Shown here piece after piece: positions 33,872 through 43,923 of a DNA stretch of 64,000 nucleotides. Below the pieces are notes generated by a model that was not told the origin of the DNA, ran no database searches, and saw only the letters and a program-made list of their open reading frames with translations. Within the stretch, counting starts at the first letter, position 1. Each line of letters starts with the position of its first letter. This DNA comes from Clonostachys chloroleuca. Lineage: Eukaryota > Ascomycota > Sordariomycetes > Hypocreales > Bionectriaceae. The translations under genes and the position numbers were made by a program. The stretch lies in NCBI GenBank assembly GCA_037952775.1, contig JBANAY010000003.1, positions 18,786,001 to 18,850,000 on the forward strand, written 5' to 3'.

Positions 33872-35602
33872 ATGGTACCAGTCGCCACTGAATACTCACA
33901 TCCTCACTCCCAGGGCTTTGCTCGCCCTCGGATCCTCGTGCCTGAGAAGGTGTCCCCTGATGGCCTGGCTATGCTCACTCCCCACTTTGACGTGGACAAC
34001 GCTGTTGGCCTCTCCCCCGAGGAGCTCATTCGAAAGATCCCCCTCTACGATGGGTTGATTGTTCGTTCTGAGACCAAAGTGACGGCTGCTGTTCTCCAGG
34101 CCGGCCGTAAGCTCAAAGTCGTAGCCAGGGCTGGAGTCGGCGTCGACAACATCGATGTCGGTGCTGCTACCTCGCAGGGCGTCATCATCGTCAACTCGCC
34201 GGCGGGGAACATTGTTGCCGCTGCCGAGCACACCATCGCGCTGCTTCTGGCTACTGCTAGGAATATAGGTAGAGCTGATGGCACCATCAAGGAAGGTAAA
34301 TGGGAGCGAAGTAAGCTTGTGGGCATTGAGGTCGGTAGGAAGACTCTTGGCATCATCGGCCTAGGCAAGGTTGGCCTCAAGGTTGCCAGGATGGCGAAGG
34401 GTCTGGGAATGAAAGTGATAGCTGTCGACCCTTATGCGAGCGCCGACATTGCTTCTCAGGAAGGTGTTGAGCTGAGGCCCAGTCTCGACCATATCCTACC
34501 CGAGGTTGACTTCTTGACCATCCACACTCCTCTTCTGGCTACCACGCTGGATCTACTTAGTGAGGAGGAGTTCAAGAAGATGAAGAAGACGGCCCGAGTT
34601 CTCAATGTCGCGAGAGGCGGGGTCTACAATGAGGCGGCCCTTCTCAAGGCATTGGACGAAGGCTGGATTGCAGGTGCTGGCCTCGATGTGTTCACATCTG
34701 AGCCCCCGACGGCCGACTCGGTCGCTGCCCAGCTGACAAAACACCCGAAGGTGGTTGCAACACCTCATCTTGGAGCATCTACCGTGGAGGCGCAGGAGAA
34801 TGTCTCCATGGACGTCTGCACTCAGGTCCTCGAGATTCTCCGCGGTGGCCACCCGACGAGTGCCGTTAACGCACCCATCATCCTGGCCGAGGAGTACCGC
34901 AAGCTCCAGCCCTCAGTGGAGCTGGTCGAGAAGATGGCCAAGCTGTACGCGCAGCACTACGTGGGCGGCAAGGGAGGCATGATGGGGGGCCGGAAGTTCG
35001 AGCTGATATACCACGGCGACCTTGCCACCATGCCCAACACCAAGCCCTTGTTTGCGGCCCTGGTCAAGGGTCTCCTGGCCTCGTTCAGCACCTCCCACGT
35101 GAACATCGTCAACGCGGCCCTCATCGCCAAGGAGAAGGGCATCATCGTCAGCGAGACCTACGCGAGCGACACCAAGAACCTCTTGTTTGCCAACATGGTC
35201 ACGCTCCGGGCCCACTCCAACGGAGATGACGGGGAGCCGGTCACGGAACAGGTCATTGAGGGGTACACGTCTGATCAACGAGGTTTCATCACCAAGCTCG
35301 ACCGCTTCAACGGCACATTCGAGCCCGATGGAACCCTGATCATTCTGCACAACTATGACCAGCCCGGAAAGATCGGGGGTGTCGGAATGGTTCTCGGGCA
35401 GCACGGCATCAACATCAACTCGATGCAGGTGGCCAGCTTGGATCCTGGCCGGACAGAGTCTACGCAAGCGAGGAAGCGAGGTGCAACGGCAGATAACGAG
35501 GCCCTCATGATTTTGGGCGTGGAGGGCCTCGTCAACGGACAGGTGGTGGAGGACCTGAGGCGTTCGGAGGGTGTGTTGGATGTTAGTCTCGTGAGGCTGT
35601 AG
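33872..35602 (+). CDS. D-3-phosphoglycerate dehydrogenase, long form with ASB and ACT domains
   Basis: One intronless frame of 576 residues. The enzyme oxidises 3-phosphoglycerate to 3-phosphohydroxypyruvate, the first step of serine synthesis. The 2-hydroxyacid dehydrogenase core shows the NAD motif GLGKVG (163-168), the catalytic Arg in NVARGG (about 248), Glu in FTSEPP (about 277) and His in TPHLG (about 299). After residue 330 comes an allosteric substrate-binding-like domain (PSVELVEKMAKLY ... HVNIVNAALIAKEKGI). A C-terminal ACT domain follows (IILHNYDQPGKIGGVGMVLGQHGININS), where serine usually binds. This is the long architecture common in bacteria and plants, unlike the shorter yeast Ser3/Ser33. 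I use the ATG at 33872; the frame extends upstream only without an ATG. A Gly- and Met-rich loop (GGKGGMMGG) lies between the core and the ASB domain. Confidence 0.93.
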   Translation: MVPVATEYSHPHSQGFARPRILVPEKVSPDGLAMLTPHFDVDNAVGLSPEELIRKIPLYDGLIVRSETKVTAAVLQAGRKLKVVARAGVGVDNIDVGAATSQGVIIVNSPAGNIVAAAEHTIALLLATARNIGRADGTIKEGKWERSKLVGIEVGRKTLGIIGLGKVGLKVARMAKGLGMKVIAVDPYASADIASQEGVELRPSLDHILPEVDFLTIHTPLLATTLDLLSEEEFKKMKKTARVLNVARGGVYNEAALLKALDEGWIAGAGLDVFTSEPPTADSVAAQLTKHPKVVATPHLGASTVEAQENVSMDVCTQVLEILRGGHPTSAVNAPIILAEEYRKLQPSVELVEKMAKLYAQHYVGGKGGMMGGRKFELIYHGDLATMPNTKPLFAALVKGLLASFSTSHVNIVNAALIAKEKGIIVSETYASDTKNLLFANMVTLRAHSNGDDGEPVTEQVIEGYTSDQRGFITKLDRFNGTFEPDGTLIILHNYDQPGKIGGVGMVLGQHGININSMQVASLDPGRTESTQARKRGATADNEALMILGVEGLVNGQVVEDLRRSEGVLDVSLVRL

Positions 35603-36921
35603 ATGGTAGATTCCTCAGATCAACAGCTGGGATTTTGAAGGATGATATGTAGACACTTCTTTCAACAAGATACCCCCTTTGCAACGTTGTACACGAGATC
35701 ATCCGAGCTGCGTGGAAATGCTAAGCAAACAAATATATAAGCTAGCCCTGTTCCCGCCCTGTTGTGTAAATGAGGGTGTGCCTGAGGGTGTGCTTCAAGC
35801 TGAACGCGAGAGCCTGTTTATCGGCAGGCCATTATTCAGTGGGCTATTTTGTAGCAGTGGAAATGGTGAGCAGCTAGAATTTCGTAATGACGCTGTAGGC
35901 CCCCTGGGCTGTGATCAGGCGCCTGCAAGGGAACCACTGTAGGTAAGATAGGTAACAAGAAGCAAATGAATATACTTTTTTTAAACAAAAGCAAAAAGCT
36001 CTCGATCGGGGAACCTTGAAACTTGGGTTTAAATTCATGCTCTGCCAAGTAAGTAACTGGGAATTGGTGTATTACACATCCTTCAGGAGCCATTGCAAAG
36101 GTGTGGCAAAGTGTACTGTTTGACGGCAGCAAGATAAACCGGTCCTACGTACGGGTTTCTCACCTGGTATATCAAAGACCGCAGCAGAGGCCACCGCCTT
36201 CTTAGCAATCTACTAAATCGCGAGAGCGAAAAGAGCCTGGCTACTGCGTACCTTCGCGGCTGACCGCTGTATTTGAATATTGATGAATCCATGCGTTCTC
36301 TGGCGTGTACCTACATTATCTTAGACCCGATGCAATGCAGGGGACAGCCGGCTATTAGTAGCCAATTAAATAGGTACCCGATGGCGCTGGGTCGAACTGC
36401 TCGGCATGGTTCCAGGGCGCCCCACTGGAGGGGGACTTGTGCTTCAGGGTTGTGCCAGCCTTCTTGCAACTAAGTGCCCAGCCTTAGCTGTCGTAAGCTC
36501 TAACCTTCCTTCGATTCCCTCCAGGGCTGCAGCATTCTTCTCGATTGCTCTTCGAGATTTGCTCATCGCTCTCTGCGTCTCCTCCCGCTAACCACCAGAC
36601 GCTCGCTGCGGCAGTGCAGGTCTTTCCATCCAGTGTGCCAGCCTCCAGCCCTCTCCATAGCCAATAGGAACATCTCTGGTGCTTCACCCGCTGGACCCCA
36701 GTAGCGCTGCGCGAACAGTCGCGAGCACAACGTCATCGTCGCCCTCGTGAGAGCAAGTACCACTGTTTTCTGCTCGTCGCATCGCCAACCTTCAGCTATC
36801 AATTGGCATCGGGCAATCGCACGCACCAGACACTTCCGGCGTTGATCTATACATTTCTCATCCCATCATCGATATTAAGAATTTTTTCTTACGTCAATTT
36901 CACATCGCTGGGACAATCGAC
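35603..36921. other. Intergenic interval
   Basis: About 1.3 kb. It holds the 3' flank of the dehydrogenase gene, a TAGGTAAGATAGGTAAC motif at about 35941, and from about 36480 a C- and T-rich promoter and leader region for the Mam3-like gene. No gene is seen. Confidence 0.65.
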
Positions 36922-38789
36922 ATGGTGCGAAGGGGCGCACCCGCAACAGGCGCGGCGGCTTTTCGCCCTGCAGTCCTTTCCATGGCACGACTCGCGAGCG
37001 TGGGCATCTCAGCCGTTGCCGCTGCTCCCCTGACCTCTTTCGAGGCCGAGCATCACGATGAGGACCCGACACCCATCTGGGTCCTGGCTGTCGCTTCGAT
37101 AGCTCTTACATTGGTTGGGGGTGTCTTTGCGGGTCTTACAATCGCGTAGGTGTTTCTGGCGGTATTTGCACTTGGGATGATGCTAATTGGCACCGATACA
37201 GATTGATGGGCCAGGACAGCATCTACTTGCAGGTTCTCTCTGGCGATCCGACCGAACCTCAACACAAGAATGCTAAGCGTGTTCTTGATCTCTTGGGCAA
37301 AGGCAAGCACTGGGTACTCGTCACCTTACTTCTGTCCAACGTCATTGTCAACGAATCGCTGCCGGTGGTGCTTGACCGCACTTTGGGAGGAGGAGTCGCG
37401 GCTGTTGTTGGTAGCACGGTCCTCATCGGTGAGTTTCGACAGCCTCATGTATCACCCGGCTAGGTAGTGCTAACGCGCTGGCTTCTAGTTATTTTTGGCG
37501 AAATCATTCCCCAGGCCGTCTGTGTCAGGTACGGCCTTCCCATCGGCGGCTACATGTCCAAGCCTGTCCTCTTCCTCATGTATCTCATGAGCCCCCTCGC
37601 GTATCCCACCGCCCGACTATTGGACTGGATCCTAGGCGAGGACCACGGTACTACATACAAGAAGAGCGGGTTGAAGACCTTGGTTACTCTGCATAAGTCA
37701 TTGGGAGAGCTGTCCGAGCGTCTGAACCAGGATGAAGTCACGATTATCACTGCTGTTTTGGACTTGAAGGACAAGCCCGTTGCTGAGGTCATGACCCCGA
37801 TGAAGGATGTCTTCACGCTCTCCGAGGACCATGTTTTGGATGAGAAGACCATGGACAAGATCCTCTCTTCCGGTTACTCACGTATTCCCGTTTATCGAAC
37901 CGGCCACAAATCCGACTTTGTCGGCATCCTCCTCGTCAAGACCTTGATTACGTATGATCCCGAAGATGCCATTCCCGTTCGTGACGTACCTCTGGGTGCC
38001 GTTGTTGAGACTCGCCCCGAAACAAGCTGTCTGGACATCATCAACTTCTTCCAAGAAGGAAAGTCTCATTTGGTTTTAGTCTCGGAATTTCCTGGTGGAG
38101 ACCACGGGGCTCTCGGCGTTGTTACTTTGGAGGATGTTATTGAGGAACTGATTGGAGAGTAAGTCAAAGTTTCGCAGAGTTTATTGACAAGCATGTTCTA
38201 ACTTTGAGCGTCTAGGGAAATTGTGGACGAGTCTGACGTGTACGTGGACGTTCATAAGGCGATCCGACGCTTAACCCCCGCACCCCGTGCCCGCCGAATT
38301 GAGGCTGCCGCCGCCGTTGCGGCAGTAAAGAAGACAACAGAACATCCCGTTCTCGTCGATATTGCCGAGGACACCGAGGGTAACACCCTGCAAGTCGGCT
38401 CTCTGGGCGCAATGAGCGACAGTGGAGGCCAGGATAACAAACGACCGAGAACGGCCATTTTCCTGAAACGCCGCAGTTCAGTCGGCCCCGATGGCCGTTT
38501 GGAAGACCACCCTGTACCCGTTGAGGCATCTCTCGAAGAAATGAAGCAACAGCTTCGGCTCGGTCCCGCGAACCGTGCGGCTAATCCCCTCACCGCGAAG
38601 AAGAATGTGTTCAAGATTAAGCAGGGCCTCCACTCGACTCATGCCAGCCCCAGTGGCAGGGAAGATCCCATATCTCTTGATGTTAAGGCGAAAGGCGCTG
38701 CTAGCGATGAGAGAACGCCGCTACTAAGTAAACAGGCACATGATGAGGATGGCCAAGGGTCGAAGACGAACGGAGCTCATGATTCATAG
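36922..38789 (+). CDS. MAM3: CNNM/Mam3-type transmembrane protein with CBS pair
   Basis: Four exons (36922-37145, 37202-37428, 37489-38158, 38216-38789) give 564 residues. The N-terminal half is a CNNM/DUF21 domain: membrane segments [20 protein letters not shown] (around residue 55-75), a re-entrant [34 protein letters not shown], and [16 protein letters not shown]-pair region follows ([55 protein letters not shown]). The C-terminal 180 residues are basic, low-complexity and probably cytosolic. Yeast Mam3 sits in the vacuolar membrane and affects metal and mitochondrial homeostasis. Animal CNNMs affect Mg2+ transport. Substrate is not readable from the sequence. Splice phases agree throughout (EIIP and ELIGE|EIVDE are intact across junctions). 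Confidence 0.9.
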
Positions 38790-40221
38790 TATCTGGGGAG
38801 GAGGGGAGGTCATGGAGAGGTAGAGGTGATGGGAAGCGACGGTTAAAATGCACGAGGAGTTTAAAATCATTAGTATTGTATTGTCCGGTGAAGACGAATA
38901 TCCCAAAGATGATATGTTCTAGAAACTGAACGTTGTTTTAAGGACCCTTTTTTTTTTTTTTTTTTGCGAGTCTATTGACGTATGTGTTTTGTTATATTCC
39001 GATACCTCCCACTAATAAAAGCAACAGAGCCGATGCACATGATTGGCGTTCGGATGAAAGAGTTGCGGTTGCTTGGGCATCAGGAATTATAATGTTATTT
39101 TTTTTCCATCTGGGGCGCATCCAATAATCCCACTTTTCGCCGACAAGGGATCCATGGGGGTATTGGAATTCGGTTGTTGCACCATTCGCCATCACAATAC
39201 TGCCAAGGTTGTGAAGAGAATGTGACGAGCCGGAGTGGTCTGGGTCTACCTAGGCATTGATGCGTGTTTCCCATCAAGATCAAGATCAAGTGTAAGCCAT
39301 ATTATGTTCATATACCAAGTACATAATACTGTTAATTGACATGGTTGCTTGAAAGCTGATGCTAGGCTGATAGTGGGGCACTGATGCAGAAACAATTGTT
39401 TACTTGGCTGGGTGGCCGGAATTATGGAATACGACGTACGAGGAAGTAGTGAAGCAAAGGTAGGTGAGGTTCTTCCAACGGTCAAGAGGTAAACCTGGCT
39501 ACGTGCGTGCGTAAAAAGTGTGCTATTATACCGCTAGAATGTGATATCGTTCAAGCCGTACCAACAAGTTCATGTACACACGGGGCGAAACGCAGCACGC
39601 AACCTCACCCGAAGCTTGGAAATCAGGATCGGATGCACAAGCGAGTCATGAGGCGGGCGGTGTAGCCATGGAGGGATTTTAGTTGAAACACGTATTCGCT
39701 CGAGCCGGGAACAACAACAGCAAAGCCCGGCCATTCCTTGCATGCAATGCAGCCTGGGCGCACGGCACGACGTTGGCCGTGTCAAATGGCTGCTGCGCGC
39801 CCCCGCATTTCTGGCGATAAGATATGCGGTTGGGGGAGGCGTCGCCACGGCAACGCGCGACCCATAAACAACCGGCAGGCCGCCTCCACGGGCTATTCTA
39901 GCCTCTTGACTGCTTCCTAACCCGTTGGCCGATCCTCGAGAAAACCGTTATCCTCTACCGGTGCTCAAACCTCGACAATGGCTTGAAAACTCACCCTGCC
40001 AATTATTCTCTTGCATTACTTTTCTCCTTCATTTCTCAGTTGCAGGAGAAACAACCTCGTTTTCTTCTTCATCTTCTATTTACCCACGAGTGGTTGGGGC
40101 TGTTTCACTGAGTTTCTCCCGGCATTGGTCCGTAGGGAACTCGGCTGGCGTTCTGCTGCATGTCTGAGCCTAGTTTGTCTCAGCAGCTTCTCACGTACCT
40201 ACCACCGATCGATCCGAGGAC
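38790..40221. other. Intergenic interval with a T18 run
   Basis: 3' flank of the Mam3-like gene with 18 T residues (38948-38965), then about 1.2 kb without a supportable gene. A TTCTTCTTCATCTTC-type CT-rich stretch (40055-40075) lies in the leader of the next gene. Confidence 0.6.
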
Positions 40222-42810
40222 ATGGCCGCCGTCCAAGATACAAAACAACAAGGCCACCAGAGAACCAGATCCTCCGTCCTCAGAAGCTTCGTCCACCGCC
40301 GCCAACCCTCTAAAGGAGAGGCCATAGTCCCGGAGCCACTGCAGGCTAGGATTGAACAGAGCCCCGAGAGAACGGACATCATGGGTGTCGGCGTGTTCAC
40401 CAAGAACAACCCGGGCGCCCTGGGGGAGCTCCAGAAGAATCAGCAGGAGACAGCCCCCCGCCTCTACCGACAGACCCGAGACGAACTACGAAGCGACCAT
40501 GTACGAGGACGATCACACTCCCCGACCAAGGGCGTCCTGGGAAGCAATCCCTTCTCCAGAGGCGCCAAGTCTCGCGAGGCGTCACCATCGAAGCCAAAGA
40601 GCAAGACGGGTACCAACTTTGTTGGATTACTTTCTAGACCCAAGTCCCTCAAGAGCCTGTACAAGCTCTCCTCTGAGCAGGGAAGTACTCAACTTATGAA
40701 GGACAAGGAGAACCAGACACCCGATGAGGATCCTTTGGAGCTGGCCCCGCCTCCTCCAATCTTCGCTCAGTTCACAAGCGATGCCTCTGTCCGCAATCAG
40801 TTTCAGGAACGGCAGAGCATGGAGATGAACAACAACAGCAGGTACTCTGTCGTCCCAGAACCACAACAAAACAATAGACCGGTTGTGAAGGAACGTCCCA
40901 AATCCTTCCAGGTGGCACCCAGAAACTACCAACCTCCCTCCGTGTCGTCGGCGACGGGATCTACATACTCCAATGGGTCTAGGAAGGCATCAGGCTCAAA
41001 CCCAGACAGCAGCATCAAATCACAGAGAAACAGGGCTCTCAGGGCACTCACCGGGATGGGCCATAGCCGCTCCAAATCGACTGTGGCCAGCCCAGTCACT
41101 GCGGAACCGGGCCCGGAGCTCATGATTGACCCTAGGGATATCAACAAGCATCTCGAAGCCATGCTGGATAGGCGGAACATCCCCGAGAACCAGAGGTACA
41201 AAATGCGAAACCTGAACGACACCATCAAGATGGAGTTTATCCGACAGGATTGGGCGGAGATGCAGGCCGCAAAGCCTGATCGCCCTGGCACAACCGACAG
41301 CAGCAACAGTGTGGAGGGCACCAGCGCCGTCGCAGCCGGCTCAGACTGCGAGGCTGAGAAACAGAAGCGGACAAGAGGCAGGAGCTTCACCTTTTCTCGG
41401 GGCAAGAAGGAGGCCAATAATACTTCGCCGAAGAAGAACAAGGGAGAGGGAACTCTCGGACGTCACTTCCGAAGCAAATCAACGGACAGCGTCGTCAGCG
41501 AAAAGGACAGACCTACCTCGGTATCCTCATCCTCAACCTCCACCATTTTGTCCAAAATCAAGTTCCAGCATGGGCCGGCCGACTATGTTTCATACCTGAG
41601 GAAGGTGCAGCAGCCTGAGCAGGTCGAGGTTGGAAAGATTCACAAGCTTCGATTGCTGCTGCGCAATGAGACTGTCGCCTGGATCGAGGAGTTCCTCGAG
41701 CAGGGAGGCATGAAGGAAATTGTTGATCTCCTCAACCGGATCATGGACGTCGAGTGGAGGTAAGTGAGGGAATAACTTCCCTGAACCACTGAGAGACTTG
41801 TTTTGCTAACAACGACTTTTTTTCTTTGTAGGGAGGAACACGAAGACGCTCTTCTGCATGAGAACCTACTTTGTATCAAGGCCTTGTCTACGACTGCCAA
41901 GGCAATGCAGTATCTCGATTCCATTCACAAGGAACTATTTCCAAAACTTCTCCACTTGTTATTCGATCCCGAGAAGAAGGGCCCGAGCGAGTTCACAACT
42001 CGAAACATCATCACGTCGATCCTCTTCACGTATATCGACTCCGCTAGTCCTACAGAGCGTTTGATCAGAGCCAAGAGCGTGCTGGGTCTCCTGCGGGACC
42101 CGCAGCCTAAGGAGGAAGAACGCCCGCTGGCGTTTGTCCTTGAGATGAGACAAGATAGGCCCTACCGGGTGTGGAACAGGGAGGTCGTTAGCGTGACCAA
42201 GGAGGTGTTCTGGATCTTTCTGCACAACCTGAACGTTATTGCCCTCCCCTCGACGGACAAGAAGGGATCCTCCCTGTACGATTCAGACTCGTGCATATCT
42301 GCTCCCAGCAACGATCACTACTCCTATATGATGCGTCACTTTCCCCAGGAGCGCCCACCGGTACCCGCAGCCCCTTACGTTGGCGGTGTAGAATGGGACG
42401 CTACCAACTATCTCGCCTCGCACCTTGATCTGCTGAACGCCATTCTTGCATGTACGCCCACGGCTGGGGCCCGCAACGCCCTCAGGGGCGAGATGCGAAT
42501 TTCGGGCTGGGACCGATGCATGGGTGGTAGCCTACGTCTATGCAAAGAAAAGTTCTATGGCAGCGTCCACGACGGGCTGAGGACCTGGGTCGCTGCAGCC
42601 GCGGAGGACGGCTGGGATGTTAAGGATGTGAGGTACGGCCCGCCGCCGGAGGTCAAGAGCCCGCCCAAGAAGGTTGTTGGTGGCCAGAAGCCGAAGGTGG
42701 AGTTGGCACCAAGATCGAGATGCCAAAGTTGGACTTTGGCCTTCCACCTGCGGCAACAGCGGCTGCAGCAAAGGCCGGAACTGATGATGATGGGTGGATC
42801 TAGCTATTGA
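40222..42810 (+). CDS. GBD/FH3 (formin-N-terminus-like) protein without FH2 domain; C-terminal frame broken
   Basis: Two exons (40222-41759 and from 41832). The first 330 residues are basic, Ser-rich and probably disordered. A segment near 310-350 (PRDINKHLEAMLDRRNIPENQRYKMRNL) matches the Rho-GTPase-binding start of diaphanous-type GBD domains. After a second basic linker comes an armadillo-like FH3 region: YVSYLRKVQQP, LRLLLRNETVAWIEEFLEQGG, LLHENLLCIKALSTTAKAM, ASHLDLLNAILACTPTAGARNALRGEM. No FH1 or FH2 domain follows, so this is not an actin-nucleating formin; a Rho- or polarity-linked scaffold is the likely role (inference). At about 42704-42707 the frame should change: the frame as given ends at 42810, but one extra base gives TKIEMPKLDFGLPPA...DDDGWI and a stop at 42801-42803, with an exact 837 codons. 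I regard that as the true C-terminus. Confidence 0.82.
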
Positions 42811-43212
42811 AGCCAACCTGCATGGTCAATCGTTGCAACCTTTGATGACCTAGGTGACTGACTCGAGGAGGATGGGGGTGTAATGCAGGCACCTCTCGTA
42901 CTTTGCCCCATCCCTGCTTGTGTCATATCTTTGGGTTTTCGTTCTTTCTTTTGTCACTTCCTCTTTTTCCTCTCTTCTGAGTCTCAAGGTCTTTCTTGTC
43001 ATGTTTTTTTTTATTCCAGGATAAATTGGGTTTCTTACTGTTGGAAAACTATGGATGTTAGGGTTTCTCTGCTTTCATGAAGGCACGTTAATGAATTAAT
43101 GACAATAACAATTAACAAGGCCCAAACTCACTCATCATGCACGCAGTATCTGATGACAGGTCAGGGGTAGGGTAGGATGCTCTGCCCATCCACCACCTGC
43201 CCCTTGTTTGTT
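42811..43212. other. Convergent 3' flank
   Basis: This is a T- and C-rich stretch between two converging genes. No gene is seen. Confidence 0.7.
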
Positions 43213-43923
43213 TTACAAATTGCCTCTGTGTCGCTTGAAGGCCTCATAGACAGGCACACCCTTGGCAACGTCCTCCTTGGCCTTATCGTCAGCCGAAGTG
43301 AGCTTGGGGAGCAGCTCGAGGACCTGCTGCACCCTATCCCGGGGGATGACAACGACGCCGTTAACGGAATCACACACAGCCAGGTCCCCTGGCGCCACAG
43401 CAGTGCCGTCAATGTCGAGCGGGACTTGAGTAGCCCAGGGTGTGCTTCCTCCACCGGCACCAACAGTGGACGTTCCGCGCGCCCAAACGGGTAGCCCTGT
43501 GCTCTGCAGCTCGGTGAGGTCGCGAATCCTCCCGGCGACAACTATGCCCTTGGCCCGGAGGACCTTGATCCTGAGGGCCATGATACCACCGCAGACGGCA
43601 TTGGCCTGGGATGGAGGCTGCTGGAGGACGACCAGGGTGTCAGGCTGGGTGAGATCTGCCCAGTGGACGTCCTTGGGGATGTTATGATCCGGGAGGTTGG
43701 AGGGGCGGGCAGCGGGAGTGGCGCTCTTTGGAGCGAACAGGACTGTCGACACGGGGGCGACAGTGACTACGGGAGGTGACGAGGAGGGGTCAGGAGTGGT
43801 GTAGAGAGAGAGGTCCGGGATGAAGCCGGCATTGGCGACCTTGAGCTTGAGGAGAGCATCGGAAACGTCGCATGCCGTGTAGTGCTGCAGGGCGTTGATG
43901 GCGATGTCGTCGTTGGTGGTCAT
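43213..43923 (-). CDS. RraA-like / HMG-CHA aldolase-family protein
   Basis: A single exon of 236 residues, the usual length. The pattern of the RraA / 4-hydroxy-4-methyl-2-oxoglutarate aldolase family is clear: CDVSDAL near the start, AVCGGIMALRIKVLRAKG, then GRIRDL with the Arg-Asp pair used for substrate and metal binding, then LPVWARGTS, PLDIDGTAVAPGDLAVCDSVNGVVVIPRD and a C-terminal helix. Bacterial members cleave pyruvate-derived aldol compounds or bind RNase E. Fungal members are mostly uncharacterised, so I give only the family. An insert (DPSSSPPVVTVAPVSTVLFAPK) lies in the first strand region. I use ATG 43923 because family homology begins just after it; an ATG 60 bases upstream is also in frame and would add a basic stretch. 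Confidence 0.85.
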   Translation of the reverse strand: MTTNDDIAINALQHYTACDVSDALLKLKVANAGFIPDLSLYTTPDPSSSPPVVTVAPVSTVLFAPKSATPAARPSNLPDHNIPKDVHWADLTQPDTLVVLQQPPSQANAVCGGIMALRIKVLRAKGIVVAGRIRDLTELQSTGLPVWARGTSTVGAGGGSTPWATQVPLDIDGTAVAPGDLAVCDSVNGVVVIPRDRVQQVLELLPKLTSADDKAKEDVAKGVPVYEAFKRHRGNL

